Assembly: GCF_019749375.1 (NCBI RefSeq)
Contig: NZ_JACWFE010000021.1
Location: forward strand, 1-64,000
Length of the DNA: 64,000 nucleotides
Direction: 5' to 3'
From: Bacillus sp. S/N-304-OC-R1
GTDB lineage: Bacteria; Bacillota; Bacilli; Bacillales; Cytobacillaceae
Part shown: one piece after another, positions 1 to 9,203 of the stretch
Position numbering within the stretch: position 1 is the stretch's first letter
Layout: each line of letters starts with the position of its first letter
Program-made: the position numbers and the translations under genes
Notes under the pieces: generated by a model
Told to the model about the DNA's origin: nothing
Database searches by the model: none
The model's input: the letters and a program-made list of their open reading frames with translations, nothing else

Positions 1-54
1 CCACTGTCTATTTGACAGGGGGCAGTTCATTTACACTAACCAGAGCTTCATACA

Positions 55-591
55 TTATTCCTTATTTACACCATAAATCGGGTCGTCTGCCCACCGTTTT
101 TCTAGTTCTTCTTTTGTATAAATGACCCTCATCGGATTTCCTCCAACAAAGGTGCCAGGCGGGACATCTTTATGGACAAGCGTGCCTGCTGACACGATCG
201 CTCCGTCCCCGATTGTGACGCCAGGCAGAATAGTGGAATTGGCGCCAATCATGACTTCACTGCCAATCTCCACATTTCCAAGCCTGTATTCCTTAATTAA
301 GTACTCATGGGCAAGAATTGTCGTGTTATAGCCAATGACGGTATTTCGGCCAACACTGATTTTTTCCGGAAACATGACATCCAGCATAACCATGAGCGCG
401 AAGGATGTTTGGTCCCCCACCTTCATTCGCAAAAAAGTCCGGTAAAGCCAATTTTTCATACCCAGAAACGGGGTATAGCGTGCCAGCTGAATGACAGCGA
501 AATTTTTCACGACTTTCCAAAATGGAACGGTTTTGTACACATGCCAGAGGGAATTTCCCCCCTCTACTGGAAAACGCTCCGTTCTCCTCAT
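55..591 (-). CDS. yvoF: YvoF-like hexapeptide-repeat acyltransferase
   Basis: The 178-residue product has the left-handed beta-helix hexapeptide pattern in its C-terminal half ([20 protein letters not shown], then [14 protein letters not shown]) and ends with the GGNPMRVI motif typical of maltose/galactoside O-acetyltransferase relatives. Such enzymes transfer an acetyl group from acetyl-CoA to a sugar or similar acceptor; the acceptor here is unknown. It is the last gene of the hprK-lgt-yvoD-ppaX-yvoF order known from B. subtilis. Its ATG overlaps the ppaX stop codon as ATGA (588-591), which indicates translational coupling. A short inverted repeat (CTGTC/GACAG) follows at the window edge and could be part of a terminator. 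Confidence 0.88.
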   Translation of the reverse strand: MRRTERFPVEGGNSLWHVYKTVPFWKVVKNFAVIQLARYTPFLGMKNWLYRTFLRMKVGDQTSFALMVMLDVMFPEKISVGRNTVIGYNTTILAHEYLIKEYRLGNVEIGSEVMIGANSTILPGVTIGDGAIVSAGTLVHKDVPPGTFVGGNPMRVIYTKEELEKRWADDPIYGVNKE

Positions 592-1241
592 CTTGACTCT
601 ACCTTAAGAATATCGAGTAAATCAGCCATATTGTCTAACATATAATCTGGCTGGAATCCTTGTAAAAACTCTTTACCCTTTACACTCCAAGCAACACCAG
701 CTGTTTTCGTGCCGGCATTTTTTCCGCCTAAAATGTCATGAGAATTATCTCCCACCATGATAGCCTCTTCCGGCTTAGATTGCAGCAGCTCCAATGCTTT
801 TAATATCGGCTCAGGATCTGGCTTAGGTTTTTGTACGTGATCTAATGCAACGACAACATCAAAAAATTGATCCAGTTTCGTTAGGGAAAGGCCCATTTTA
901 ACGGTTTTTAACATCTTTGTCGTCACGATTCCAATTTTATAGCCGGATTCCTTTAACGTTTTGACTGTTTCAAATACACCCGGGAACTCTTTTACGAGCA
1001 GGTCATGGTTTCCAATGTTGAATTCTCTGTATGCCACAATCATTTCTTCCACTTTTTCCGGATTAATAGATTCAAATGTTTCCCTTAATGTCGGTCCGAG
1101 AAAAGGAATGACATCCTCTCGCTTATAGCAGTCTGGGTAATAGTTTCCTAATACATGCAAAAAAGAGGAAATGATGAGTTCATTCGTATCGATCAGTGTT
1201 CCATCTAAATCAAATAAGATTGTATTAACTTGTGTGTTCAT
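588..1241 (-). CDS. ppaX: Pyrophosphatase PpaX (HAD superfamily)
   Basis: A 217-residue HAD hydrolase. Motif I is FDLDGT near residue 10, a KPKPDPEPI stretch lies in the middle, and the late acidic motif is MVGDNSHDI. PpaX hydrolyses the inorganic pyrophosphate released when HPr kinase/phosphorylase dephosphorylates Ser-phosphorylated HPr, pulling that reaction forward; the hprK gene three positions upstream supports this over a generic phosphoglycolate phosphatase. I chose the ATG at 1241 because an AAAGGAAAC ribosome site precedes it; an in-frame start nine codons upstream lacks one. The 5' end overlaps the end of yvoD by 17 bases and the 3' end overlaps yvoF, so the genes are probably co-transcribed. 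Confidence 0.92.
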   Translation of the reverse strand: MNTQVNTILFDLDGTLIDTNELIISSFLHVLGNYYPDCYKREDVIPFLGPTLRETFESINPEKVEEMIVAYREFNIGNHDLLVKEFPGVFETVKTLKESGYKIGIVTTKMLKTVKMGLSLTKLDQFFDVVVALDHVQKPKPDPEPILKALELLQSKPEEAIMVGDNSHDILGGKNAGTKTAGVAWSVKGKEFLQGFQPDYMLDNMADLLDILKVESR

Positions 1242-2178
1242 ATACTGTTTCCTTTCTTTTATTGGCATGGACTCGATTCCAGATGAGTGAAACGATTAAC
1301 GTTAACAGAATGGCGACTCCTAAACGAATGAGCAGAAGCGGAAGCACCGGTATGCCGAGCGGCACAAATATGAGCGTGTCCTCAACGACAGCATGGCAGG
1401 CCACAAGAAAAATAAATGCAAGAGTAGCGTCCTTCTTGCTGACTCCATCCTCTTTAACCGCTGCAATCATGACGCCCGCTCCAAGTGCTAAACCGAAAAG
1501 TAAACCGGCCGCAAGCGTTGTCGAGGTATTTTCCTTCATGCCCAGCAGTCTTGTCACAGGTGCCATCCACTTTGAAAAAACAGCCAGCCAGTTCAAGTCT
1601 TTTAATAATTGAATCACAACCATAAGCGGGATAACGATAATGGCAAGCTGAAAGACGCCAAGTCCTGCTTTTTGCAAAGCATCCAGCACAATGGAGCCCC
1701 AGCCAGACAGCTGTTCTTCTTTTGCCGGGATTATTCCGTACTTGGCTATTTCCGATCCGCCGTGCCAAACTAAATGGATAATGATCGCTGAAATAATAGC
1801 TAATCCAAGTCTTACAGCAATCATAATCCACAGCTTTACTCCAACTTTGACCGCGACGCTGGATTCAATGAGCAAATTGTGCGAAAACGACAGCATAACG
1901 GCAATAATGAATACTTCTTTTACTGTTAAATCGAGAGATAGAATTGCTCCAATCCCCGCATATAAATTAAGCAAATTTCCTAAAACGATCGGAATGGCTG
2001 CATCTCCTGACAAGCCAATAAGGTTCATAAGCGGAGTGATCAGCTTAATGATCCATGGCAGGACAGGCGTATGCTGCAGGATTGCGACAATCAATGTGAC
2101 GGGAAAAATAACCTTCCCAAGCGTCCAAGATGTCTTCAACCCGACCAATATCCCTTTTTTGGACGATTGTAGTAACAT
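1225..2178 (-). CDS. yvoD: YvoD-like nucleoside recognition (Gate) domain membrane protein
   Basis: A 317-residue multi-pass membrane protein with about eight hydrophobic segments, including the paired VILPVTL/PLMVVI helices and small-residue-rich helices ([14 protein letters not shown]) of the nucleoside recognition/Gate family. Related proteins include SpmA/SpmB and FeoB membrane parts. The transported or sensed molecule is not known. A clear AAGGGAGAA ribosome site precedes the ATG. It sits between lgt and ppaX exactly as in B. subtilis, so orthology to YvoD is likely although the role is unproven. Confidence 0.85.
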   Translation of the reverse strand: MLLQSSKKGILVGLKTSWTLGKVIFPVTLIVAILQHTPVLPWIIKLITPLMNLIGLSGDAAIPIVLGNLLNLYAGIGAILSLDLTVKEVFIIAVMLSFSHNLLIESSVAVKVGVKLWIMIAVRLGLAIISAIIIHLVWHGGSEIAKYGIIPAKEEQLSGWGSIVLDALQKAGLGVFQLAIIVIPLMVVIQLLKDLNWLAVFSKWMAPVTRLLGMKENTSTTLAAGLLFGLALGAGVMIAAVKEDGVSKKDATLAFIFLVACHAVVEDTLIFVPLGIPVLPLLLIRLGVAILLTLIVSLIWNRVHANKRKETVYEHTS

Positions 2179-2205
2179 TTCTATTCTCCCTTAATGTTAT
2201 ATATT

Positions 2206-3024
2206 TTAAGCTCCATTATCTAAATAACGGACATTAGAATAACCCTTCATCCTTCTTAACACGAGCAAAACGACTGATCCAATAATAAGAACAATTGAGA
2301 TCGTCTGGGCGATTCTTAGGTGTTCTGTAAGCATCAAGCTATCCGTACGCATGCCTTCAACAAAGAAGCGCCCGATGGAATACCAGATAACATAAGTTAG
2401 GAATAGCTCGCCGCGGCGCAAATTTACTCTTCTTAATAATAGAAGAATGGCGAAACCGGCAATATTCCAAAGCGATTCATATAAAAAAGTAGGATGATAG
2501 TAAGTGCCGTTAATATACATTTGGTTAATAATAAAGTCCGGCAAATGCAAACCCTCTAAAAAAGAACGTGCTACTTCTCTCCCATGGGCTTCCTGATTCA
2601 TAAAGTTGCCCCATCTGCCAATGGCCTGCCCTAAAATGATGCTCGGTGCAGCGATATCAGCCAGCTTCCAAAATGAAACACTGCGCTTTTTCGCAAAAAC
2701 ATAGGTCGTAATGACTGCGCCAATCAAGGCACCATGAATCGCGATGCCGCCTTCCCAAATCTTAATGATGTCCCCTGGATTTTGACTGTAATAATCCCAT
2801 TGAAAAATAACATAATAAATTCGTGCTGAAATGATCGCGATTGGAATAGCCCATAGCATTAAATCTGCAAATAAATCCTTTTGCAGTCCCCTTCTCTCTG
2901 CTTCTCTCATGACAAGAATTAGAGCCAAGGCAATACCAATGCCAATAATAATTCCGTACCAGCGGATTTCGATCGGCCCTAGAGAAATCGCAATTGGATT
3001 TAGTGGCTGAATTGTTGATTCCAT
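2206..3024 (-). CDS. lgt: Phosphatidylglycerol:prolipoprotein diacylglyceryl transferase Lgt
   Basis: Lgt moves diacylglycerol from phosphatidylglycerol to the lipobox cysteine of prolipoproteins at the outer face of the cytoplasmic membrane. The 272-residue product has seven hydrophobic segments and the family signature [13 protein letters not shown] near residues 136-148. The ORF has an ATG two codons further upstream at 3030, but the AAAGGAG site lies only two bases from it and eight bases from the ATG at 3024, so I use the latter. Substrates in this window would include the MetQ and cytochrome c-551 lipoproteins. Position between hprK and yvoD matches B. subtilis. Confidence 0.95.
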   Translation of the reverse strand: MESTIQPLNPIAISLGPIEIRWYGIIIGIGIALALILVMREAERRGLQKDLFADLMLWAIPIAIISARIYYVIFQWDYYSQNPGDIIKIWEGGIAIHGALIGAVITTYVFAKKRSVSFWKLADIAAPSIILGQAIGRWGNFMNQEAHGREVARSFLEGLHLPDFIINQMYINGTYYHPTFLYESLWNIAGFAILLLLRRVNLRRGELFLTYVIWYSIGRFFVEGMRTDSLMLTEHLRIAQTISIVLIIGSVVLLVLRRMKGYSNVRYLDNGA

Positions 3025-3108
3025 AGTCATTGCTCCTTTACATCTTCATTTTTTACGATAAAAGCTATGTCCATCACACAGAGACAAACCCTTCAAATGT
3101 CCACAAAG

Positions 3109-3121
3109 GGTGTCTGACACC
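3109..3121. repeat. GGTGTC/GACACC short palindrome
   Basis: A perfect inverted repeat, GGTGTC-T-GACACC, abuts the hprK stop codon and its last base is part of it. No U-run follows on either strand, so it is not a classical intrinsic terminator. Short hairpins of this kind are scattered through many Bacillus genomes; here it may stabilise or process the hprK-lgt transcript. The role is inference. Confidence 0.5.
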
Positions 3122-4047
3122 TATTCTTTGCCGTCGTCAATGACATCTGCGAGGCGGCTCGTAAATTGTTCCGCTGCGTTGACACCCATACGCTTTAACC
3201 GGAAGTTCATCGCTGCTACCTCAATAATAACAGCTAAGTTCCGGCCGGGGCGAACCGGAATGGTCAATCTCGGAACATCAACATCAATAATCTTCATTTT
3301 CTCCTCATCCAGCCCAAGGCGCTCATATTGCTTTTTTGGATTCCATAGCTCTAAATCCATCACAATGGAAATTCGTTTATTGCTAAGAACCGCTCCTGCA
3401 CCGAACAGCGTCATAACATTGATAATGCCGAGTCCCCTGATTTCAAGCAGATGCTCAATTAGTTCCGGCGATGTGCCGACAAGAGTGTTTTCATCCTCCT
3501 GCCTAATCTCCACACAATCATCTGCTACAAGGCGATGGCCCCGTTTGACAAGCTCAAGGGCTGTTTCACTTTTACCGACACCGCTTTTCCCTGTAATCAG
3601 TACACCTACACCATATATATCCACAAGAACCCCGTGAACAGCTGTAGTTGGAGCTAGTTTGCTTTCAAGATAATTTGTCAGCAAGCTCGAAAATCTAGTT
3701 GTTTTTTGCTTTGTTCTAAGTAGTGGAACCGCCTCACGCTCAGAGGCAACAATTAACTCTTCAGGAATCTCTAAGCCTCTGGAAATAATAATGCCCGGAG
3801 TAATATCCGTACATAATCGCTCGAAGCGAAGCTGCCGTTCAATTATACTTAATTCCTTCGTAAACGTGAGTTCTGTTTTCCCAATTAGTTGAATTCGTTC
3901 AGCCGGATAAAATTCAAAATATCCCGCTATTTCAATGCCAGGCCTGGAAATATCACTCGTAGTTATCGGCCGATTGATTCCCTCTTCCCCGCAAATTAAC
4001 TCAAGGCCAAAATTTTCTACTATGTCTTTCGTACAGACTTTAGCCAT
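3121..4047 (-). CDS. hprK: HPr kinase/phosphorylase
   Basis: HprK phosphorylates HPr (and Crh) on Ser46 when glycolytic intermediates are abundant and phosphorolyses P-Ser-HPr otherwise; P-Ser-HPr is the CcpA co-repressor. Visible are the N-terminal domain, the Walker A loop GKSGVGKS (about residues 153-160), His in [10 protein letters not shown] before it, and the HprK signature [19 protein letters not shown]. Length is 308 residues, close to the family's 310. The start at 4047 (MAKVCTKD) is preferred over an ATG two codons upstream, because AGGAGG lies eight bases from it and the B. subtilis protein also begins MAKV. It heads the operon with lgt, yvoD, ppaX and yvoF. Confidence 0.95.
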   Translation of the reverse strand: MAKVCTKDIVENFGLELICGEEGINRPITTSDISRPGIEIAGYFEFYPAERIQLIGKTELTFTKELSIIERQLRFERLCTDITPGIIISRGLEIPEELIVASEREAVPLLRTKQKTTRFSSLLTNYLESKLAPTTAVHGVLVDIYGVGVLITGKSGVGKSETALELVKRGHRLVADDCVEIRQEDENTLVGTSPELIEHLLEIRGLGIINVMTLFGAGAVLSNKRISIVMDLELWNPKKQYERLGLDEEKMKIIDVDVPRLTIPVRPGRNLAVIIEVAAMNFRLKRMGVNAAEQFTSRLADVIDDGKE

Positions 4048-4485
4048 TTCCATTACCTCCTCTTGAAAAAAGGTGGAGCTTTTATTTTCTTATTTACTAG
4101 GAAAATCAGTTAACCCCATTGCGAATCAATAATAGTTATTTTTGTACTTTTGATTTACTAAAGGCTGTTTTATCTATTGTAAACCGCCTTATTAAAAAAT
4201 GATCCCATCAGTCACTTGCGGCTATAAAGTTTTTCACATATCACCTATTTTAGCATTTTTTAAGACAGAACCAAATTCTTCGTTCTGAAACATTCGAAAA
4301 ATTAATATTGACTGGATGTCAGTCCCAGTTCGAAATAGACAGCATCATATAAATGATTTTATAATAAAATGAATATGATCATTAATAGATTTCTTGATAA
4401 AAGATAAAAATGATGACAATCTTCACTAAATGAAAATGAAAGTATAATGAGTAAAAATGTAGTATTACATCAAAGGAGGAAACGA
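4048..4485. promoter_or_regulatory. Divergent hprK / nagB promoter region
   Basis: This 438-base AT-rich stretch separates divergent hprK and nagB. For nagB a TATAAT box lies at 4443-4448 with a weak -35 (TTCACT-like) near 4422, followed by AAAGGAGGA at 4472-4480. For hprK the AGGAGG site sits just upstream of its ATG, but I cannot place its promoter securely. I see no recognisable NagR-type operator and no other gene. A TTGACT hexamer at 4308-4313 has no convincing -10 partner. Confidence 0.5.
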
Positions 4486-5211
4486 ATGAAAATTATTCGA
4501 ACCGCTAACTATGAAGAAATGAGCTTGAAAGCAGCAGAAATGATGATTGACCGGATACGAAATAATCCGGAAATCACTCTTGGCCTTGCAACCGGCAGTA
4601 CGCCTAAAGGAGTTTACAAGAAGCTAATCGAAGACCATGTTCAAAATCAAACCTCTTATAGTAAAATAACAACTATTAATCTTGATGAGTATGTTGGAAT
4701 CGATGAACATGACCCGAATAGCTACCATTATTTTATGAAGGAAGAGCTTTTAGATCATATTGATGTCCCACATTCCCAAACCCATCTTCCGAATGGTACT
4801 GCTGAAGATTTACAAGCAGAATGCGATCGTTATGAGGCGTTGATCCAATCCATTGGAGGAATTGACTTGCAGCTGCTTGGCATCGGAGAAAACGGACATA
4901 TTGGCTTTAACGAGCCCGGAACTCCTTTTAGCAGCAAAACACATATGATCGAGCTTGAAGAAAATACCCGTCAGGCAAATGCAAGATTTTTCAATTCGCT
5001 TGATGAAGTTCCTACTCATGCGGTCACTATGGGAATTGCAACAATCATGGCTAGCAAAGAAGTAATCTTACTCGCATCTGGAGCGTCTAAAGCAAAAGCC
5101 ATTAGTGAGCTGATTAATGGAGAAATTAATGAAAGCATACCTGCATCTGCACTAAAAAATCATCAAAATTTTACGATTATTGCAGATGAAGAAGCACTTA
5201 AGCTTGTATAG
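4486..5211 (+). CDS. nagB: Glucosamine-6-phosphate deaminase NagB
   Basis: NagB converts glucosamine 6-phosphate to fructose 6-phosphate and ammonia, feeding amino sugars into glycolysis. The 241-residue protein shows GLATGSTP near residue 33, the catalytic LDEYVGI (Asp67) and GIGENGHIGFNEPG (His138) motifs. The start at 4486 is set by AAAGGAGGA six bases upstream; the longer in-frame extension has no ribosome site. In B. subtilis the nag genes adjoin hprK, but here neither nagA nor the nagR regulator is present, and nagB is a single-gene unit ending in its own terminator. Acetylglucosamine deacetylation must be encoded elsewhere. Confidence 0.95.
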   Translation: MKIIRTANYEEMSLKAAEMMIDRIRNNPEITLGLATGSTPKGVYKKLIEDHVQNQTSYSKITTINLDEYVGIDEHDPNSYHYFMKEELLDHIDVPHSQTHLPNGTAEDLQAECDRYEALIQSIGGIDLQLLGIGENGHIGFNEPGTPFSSKTHMIELEENTRQANARFFNSLDEVPTHAVTMGIATIMASKEVILLASGASKAKAISELINGEINESIPASALKNHQNFTIIADEEALKLV

Positions 5212-5217
5212 GATGTT

Positions 5218-5247
5218 AAGGAGATGGTGAAACAGCCATCTCCTTTT
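5218..5247 (+). terminator. Intrinsic terminator of nagB
   Basis: Stem GGAGATGG (5220-5227) pairs with CCATCTCC (5236-5243) across an eight-base loop and is followed by TTTT, seven bases after the nagB stop. Confidence 0.88.
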
Positions 5248-5335
5248 CTATTTTTTATGCTCCATGTCCATTTATAAAATCTATTTATATGGTAAAGATG
5301 AATAGATAATTTTTTAAAAGGAAAGGACCAGACTT

Positions 5336-6046
5336 ATGAAAATCATACTGGACGCTGGCCATGGCTATCATACGCCCGGTAAGCGAAGCCCTGATGGAAT
5401 GCAGGAATATGAATTTAACCGAGCTGTTGCTCACTATGCTAAACCATTATTAGAAAACTATCAAAATATAACTGTTTATTTTGCTCACTCTGACGTTCAA
5501 GATGTCCCTCTTAAAGAGCGGACAAATAAAGCGAATGTGCTCAAGGCAAATGTTTATGTGGCGATTCATGCAAATGCGTACGGTTCAACATGGAACGAGG
5601 CAAATGGCATTGAGACATATGTATATTCGACTAAGCCGAAAGAGGCGGTTGAACTTGCTCAAAAAATTCAAAGAAATTTAGTCATTGCCACAGGATTGAG
5701 AGACCGCGGGGTGAAAACAGCCGATTTTCACTTGCTTCGAGAAACAAATATGACAGCAGTCTTAACAGAATGCGGCTTTATGACAAACCGTGAAGAAGCC
5801 GCTTTACTGAAATCGGAAACGTATCGAAAGACATGTGCGGAGGCCATTGTAAAGGCTCTTGCTGATCAATACGGCTTTGTTCTAAAAACAGCAGCAAATA
5901 AATCGAGCGGCTCATCCCCATCAGCTCAGGTAAAAGAAGGGCTATACAAAGTTCAAGCAGGGGCTTTTAAAGAACGAAAAAATGCAGAAGAGCTTGTGCA
6001 TGCATTAAAGAAGCTTGGCTATTCGCCATATATATATTTTGAATAG
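5336..6046 (+). CDS. N-acetylmuramoyl-L-alanine amidase with SPOR domain, CwlC-like
   Basis: The enzyme cleaves the amide bond between muramic acid and L-alanine in peptidoglycan. The 236 residues begin directly with the zinc amidase_3 fold (DAGHG with His9, Glu24, a second His in VAIHANAY, and the catalytic Glu in TECGFMTN). A short Ser/Ala linker near residue 190 follows, then a C-terminal SPOR-type peptidoglycan-binding repeat (LYKVQAGAFKERKNAEELV). There is no signal peptide, as in CwlC/CwlH, the mother-cell lysis amidases of sporulation. A TATATGGTA sequence at 5286-5294 resembles a sigma-K -10 element (CATANNNTA), but I find no good -35. A phage endolysin is the alternative, though no phage genes are nearby. 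Confidence 0.85.
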   Translation: MKIILDAGHGYHTPGKRSPDGMQEYEFNRAVAHYAKPLLENYQNITVYFAHSDVQDVPLKERTNKANVLKANVYVAIHANAYGSTWNEANGIETYVYSTKPKEAVELAQKIQRNLVIATGLRDRGVKTADFHLLRETNMTAVLTECGFMTNREEAALLKSETYRKTCAEAIVKALADQYGFVLKTAANKSSGSSPSAQVKEGLYKVQAGAFKERKNAEELVHALKKLGYSPYIYFE

Positions 6047-6050
6047 AAAT

Positions 6051-6097
6051 GGGGCAGTTCCAAGCTGAAAAAATCGGCTTAGAGCTGCCCCTTTAGT
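6051..6097 (+). terminator. Hairpin after the CwlC-like amidase gene
   Basis: GGGGCAG (6051-6057) pairs with CTGCCCC (6085-6091), extended by interrupted inner pairing AAGC/GCTT, followed by a short T-rich stretch. It separates convergent genes and may act in both directions. Confidence 0.75.
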
Positions 6098-6108
6098 GTT
6101 TTAAACTA

Positions 6109-6468
6109 CTATTTGTCTTTGGCAGGGTCAAGTATTGCTTTTTGGATAATGAGATTTGCAATGGACATGACAACCGCCATGAGCAGTGCAGTCCCAAAGC
6201 CAGCAATTTCAAATGAACTTCCCATGATTTCATCTGTAATCAACAAAGTAATGGCGTTAATCACAAATAGAAATAACCCGAGTGACAGTAAGGTAACCGG
6301 CAACGTTAGGATAATTAATATCGGCTTTACGAGGATATTTAATATCGACAGGATCGCGCTTGCCCCAACAGCAGCTCCGAAGCTCGATACGTAAAAGGAT
6401 TCATCTAAAAAGCCAGCTATAGCGACAAATAATATAGCATTAATTAATATTCCTGCAACCCATCTCAT
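6109..6468 (-). CDS. yvlD: YvlD-like four-helix membrane protein (phage holin IV family)
   Basis: The 119-residue product is almost entirely hydrophobic with four membrane segments and the family pattern ILNILVKPILIILTLPVTLLSLGLF. It belongs to the YvlD/phage-holin-4 superfamily found with PspC- and YvlB-type genes in envelope-stress operons. Biochemical function is unknown. It ends the yvlA-yvlB-yvlD unit; the PspC-domain gene yvlC that lies between yvlB and yvlD in B. subtilis is absent, with only 37 bases between the two genes here. Confidence 0.85.
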   Translation of the reverse strand: MRWVAGILINAILFVAIAGFLDESFYVSSFGAAVGASAILSILNILVKPILIILTLPVTLLSLGLFLFVINAITLLITDEIMGSSFEIAGFGTALLMAVVMSIANLIIQKAILDPAKDK

Positions 6469-6505
6469 CGAAAAACACCTCGTAATCGCATACTAAAATT
6501 TGAGT

Positions 6506-7624
6506 TTAAAAAAGTACAGATTTTGCCTTATTAATATGAATGGCGCCAGTTTTCGTTTCAGCATTCAATCTTAATGACTGTTCTGATTGGTTAACAGATT
6601 GGAAGCGCAGCACCTTTTGAATGACATCGCTTTTATCCTCAACAATCTGAATGCCATCAAGATTGACATGCAGGCTGCCAAGATTTGTTTTCAGCTCACC
6701 ATTAACAGTTATACGCTCAGGCAGCTCGAGTTCAATCTTGCCAGCAACCGCCTTCACATCAATAATCTCACATTTTCCTTCATTCACAGCACAGAAAACA
6801 TCACCATTAAAGGATTGAAGATCAATTTTTTCATATGCCCCATCAACATGAATCGAACCATTAAGTGTCTCCGCTTCAATTTGGTCAATGTGGCTCTTCA
6901 GAATAGAAATTTTTCCGTTTGCGGTTTCTACTTCTGTATATTTGCTGTTCATTTCTTGCAATGAAACTTTTCCATTTGCTGTTTTCGCTTTAAATGTTTT
7001 TACGTTTAAGCGTTGGCTGTCAATGGCCCCATTGAACAAGCGCACTTTTACTTTATCATATTCGGATTGAGGAATATAGGCAACAGCTTCTACCTTCATC
7101 CACTTTTGCTGTGTGGCAAAACGAAGCTTTTGTCCATCAATTGCAAACGCAACATCATTTAAAAAGTTTCTGCGCGCTTCTTCCTGTGTTTCTACCCGAT
7201 ATACCTTCGCCTTACACTCAATTCGAACGTCATTTTGTCCCCACGGGATCACTTCAATTTTCCCATTGGCAATATCAATGTCTACATCTTGTATGGATAC
7301 ATCGCTTTGCTGAAAAATATGTGTGATGTCAGCAGAATGGCCAAAGTTAAAATCTAAATCCATATCCTTGATTTTCTTAAAGGCTGTATCAACAAAATCA
7401 AGAATCTTATCCTTCGCAGATTGAAACTTGTAATTGAAAGCATCCTCTTTTTTAGCTTCTTCAAATTTGACGGTAGTGGACAATTCCTGAACAAGATCAC
7501 CCTTCTTTTCCTCGGCTACTTTATTCGTCTTTTCCAGCTCTTCTAATAAGAAAAGAGCCTCATCCACCGTAAGTTTTCCATCCTCAACCATTTTCAATAT
7601 CCGTTTGCGCTCTGCTTGCATCAT
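6506..7624 (-). CDS. yvlB: YvlB/LiaX-like protein with DUF4097 beta-helix domain
   Basis: The N-terminal 30 residues (RKRILKMVEDGKLTVDEALFLLEEL) form the short SHOCT-like helical module of YvlB and LiaX. After a charged linker, residues from about 115 to 370 contain repeated beta strands of the DUF4097 right-handed-helix type (VEVIPWGQNDVRIE, KTANGKVSLQE, VETANGKISIL). LiaX relatives sense or modulate antimicrobial-peptide stress at the envelope; a similar role here is inference. There is no signal peptide. Two adjacent ATG codons (7624 and 7621) both fit the GGAGGG site, so the start is uncertain by one codon. Confidence 0.85.
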   Translation of the reverse strand: MMQAERKRILKMVEDGKLTVDEALFLLEELEKTNKVAEEKKGDLVQELSTTVKFEEAKKEDAFNYKFQSAKDKILDFVDTAFKKIKDMDLDFNFGHSADITHIFQQSDVSIQDVDIDIANGKIEVIPWGQNDVRIECKAKVYRVETQEEARRNFLNDVAFAIDGQKLRFATQQKWMKVEAVAYIPQSEYDKVKVRLFNGAIDSQRLNVKTFKAKTANGKVSLQEMNSKYTEVETANGKISILKSHIDQIEAETLNGSIHVDGAYEKIDLQSFNGDVFCAVNEGKCEIIDVKAVAGKIELELPERITVNGELKTNLGSLHVNLDGIQIVEDKSDVIQKVLRFQSVNQSEQSLRLNAETKTGAIHINKAKSVLF

Positions 7625-7651
7625 AATCCCTCCACATCGATTTTATGTTTC

Positions 7652-7972
7652 TTAAAAATTGTCTGATGTAAAAACCTGAATGCCTTTAATAATATTCCAT
7701 ATAGCCACAATAAGGCTTACAACTATAGTGAATAGGACGCTTACCAATAGCATAATAGGTATTTCGGGTGTATTCGTCCTGGCTGCATCAATCGCCGCAA
7801 AAATAACAAAAGGCAGTGGGATAAGTACAATTAACTGTGATAAAAAAGCCTTTTTCGCATGCTTTTTCGTACGTTTATCCTCAGTTGCCAAAAATAAAAC
7901 TAATGGAAAAAGAATGCCTGCAAACAAAACACTCAAATAACCAAGCCCTGAAAGCACTTTGCTTGTTTCCAT
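7652..7972 (-). CDS. yvlA: YvlA-like DUF4870 membrane protein
   Basis: A 106-residue protein with three hydrophobic segments; LSGLGYLSVLFAGILFPLVLFL near the N-terminus and the cytoplasmic loop ATEDKRTKKHAKKAF fit the DUF4870/Tic20-like pattern. Function is unknown. The first candidate start is a TTG at 7993, but AAAGGAGC lies directly over that region and nine bases upstream of the ATG at 7972, so the shorter form is correct. It is the first gene of the yvlA-yvlB-yvlD unit, 27 bases from yvlB. Confidence 0.8.
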   Translation of the reverse strand: METSKVLSGLGYLSVLFAGILFPLVLFLATEDKRTKKHAKKAFLSQLIVLIPLPFVIFAAIDAARTNTPEIPIMLLVSVLFTIVVSLIVAIWNIIKGIQVFTSDNF

Positions 7973-8043
7973 TTTCAACAGCTCCTTTGTCAATATGTAC
8001 GCAAACGGAAAGAGAAGGTTTCATTTTTAGGAAGTTTTATTTT

Positions 8044-8157
8044 TCAGCCAATTACTTTTTTTTGCCGAGACGTAATTTCATAGATGGCATCCACATCGTC
8101 AACCGTAAACTCCCTTAATAAAATTTCTCCGCAATCAATCATGAGTACATCTTTCAT
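8044..8157 (-). pseudogene. Truncated GNAT acetyltransferase remnant
   Basis: The minus strand reads 37 codons beginning MKDVLMIDCGEILLREF then TVDDVDAIYEIT, which is the characteristic first strand and helix of RimJ/RimL-type GNAT acetyltransferases. The frame then runs into SRQKKVIG and a stop. The remaining roughly 140 residues of a GNAT protein are missing, and nothing in the following 50 bases continues it. No good ribosome site precedes the ATG. It is best read as the 5' stump of a deleted gene, although a small expressed peptide cannot be excluded. Confidence 0.65.
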
Positions 8158-8383
8158 TGTGTTTCAGCCCCATTTTAATAGTTATCTCAATTCTACATAA
8201 AAATTCCTTTTTCTACATTTTACCACGTAAAAAAGCTGATATTGAAATTTGAAGATGGCATTGGGATGTATTTTTTTGAATATAGAAGCGCTATTTTTAT
8301 TTGATTAGGGTTTCAATGAAATTAAATAGGTTTTCATTTCATAAATAAAAAGTTTCTTTTTTAGTAGGGTGAATATTAGGGGG

Positions 8384-8628
8384 TATCTTCCTAAATTTGA
8401 TAGAGCATTTGAAAATCGGGAAAATAATTGAGGGTTATCTTCCCAACTTTGATAGAGCATTCGGATTTCGGGAAAATAATTGAGGGTTATCTTCCCAACT
8501 TTGGTAGAGCATACGAATTTCGGGAAAATAAAATGGAGGTCATCTTCCCAACTTTGATAGAACATGCGAAATTTGGGAAAATAATTGAGGTTATCTTCCC
8601 AATTTAATTAGTGCATGAGAAAAGCTTT
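8384..8628. repeat. 52-bp tandem repeat array, about five units
   Basis: Units beginning with TATCTTCC start at 8384, 8436, 8488, 8541 and 8592, so the period is 51-53 bases. Each contains ATCTTCCCAACTTTGATAG, then GAGCAT and TTCGGGAAAATAATTGAGG, with point differences; the last unit is partial. It fills most of the intergenic space 8158-8643. No promoter or gene is evident within; the open frames across it are by-products of the repeat. Confidence 0.85.
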
Positions 8629-8643
8629 ATACCAATCTAGAGT

Positions 8644-8988
8644 TTATTTAAAAGCAGCGGCGAGGTCGATTCGCGGGGCTTCCTTTCTTTTCACTTCATC
8701 AATTTTATTTACGAACATTTGAAAGACTTTTCTTTTTTCATCGAGGTCTTTTATGTATTCTTTGAGCTCGCTGTATTTCTCTTCAAATGGCTTATGGTAT
8801 CTTTGACGGATATTCTCAATGATTTCTTCATTCACCGTGGATTGAATGACTTGTTTCGTAATCCCATATTTATAGGTGTACACCTTTAGTTCCTTCATGA
8901 CTTCCTCATATTCGAGATTAATCTGATCCAGAACTTCCGAAATGTCCTCCTTCCACTCCTCTAACGACTTTTCTAAGTATGCTTCCAT
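8644..8988 (-). CDS. Hypothetical charged helical protein
   Basis: I do not recognise this 114-residue product. It is rich in Glu, Lys and Tyr with alternating hydrophobics (EEWKEDISEVLDQINLEYEE, then ELKEYIKDLDEKRKVFQMFV), predicting long amphipathic helices and probably a coiled coil. There is no signal peptide or membrane segment. AGGAGGGG six bases upstream of the ATG supports real translation. It stands alone between the repeat array and uvrA, on the same strand as uvrA but after the uvrA terminator. Confidence 0.65.
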   Translation of the reverse strand: MEAYLEKSLEEWKEDISEVLDQINLEYEEVMKELKVYTYKYGITKQVIQSTVNEEIIENIRQRYHKPFEEKYSELKEYIKDLDEKRKVFQMFVNKIDEVKRKEAPRIDLAAAFK

Positions 8989-9154
8989 ATATGCCCCTCC
9001 TCTTACGATAATTTTTTATTAACAAAGTTATCCTTGGGGAGAGTATAACGGAATATATTTACAGGGACGTTTCTATTCGTTTACAATGCGTTTTCATAGA
9101 TATTTCTTTTTGAAGCGATCCTTTAGAGAACATTAACAACATTTAGCAGCTTTT

Positions 9155-9196
9155 TTCAAAAAAAGAAGCAATGCCGTAAAATAGACACTGCTTCTT
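9155..9196 (-). terminator. Intrinsic terminator of uvrBA
   Basis: On the minus strand AAGAAGCA (9189-9196) pairs with TGCTTCTT (9163-9170) and is followed by a run of T. It lies just after the uvrA stop. Confidence 0.85.
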
Positions 9197-9203
9197 ACAA
9201 AGA

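Noticed and set aside
1..54. Terminator of yvoF at the window edge
   Set aside because: CTGTC/GACAG inverted repeat is present but the following bases are outside the window, so a U-run cannot be judged.
5336..6046. Phage endolysin or prophage remnant
   Set aside because: The amidase has a SPOR tail as in CwlC and no holin, integrase or structural phage genes lie beside it; the holin-family name of yvlD is only a fold label.
8305..8565. 86-codon minus frame across the 52-bp array
   Set aside because: The repeated YQSWED and similar words come from the DNA repeat; no ribosome site.
8384..8628. Possible CRISPR array
   Set aside because: The repeat units are contiguous with no unique spacers and no cas genes are nearby; same for the other two arrays.
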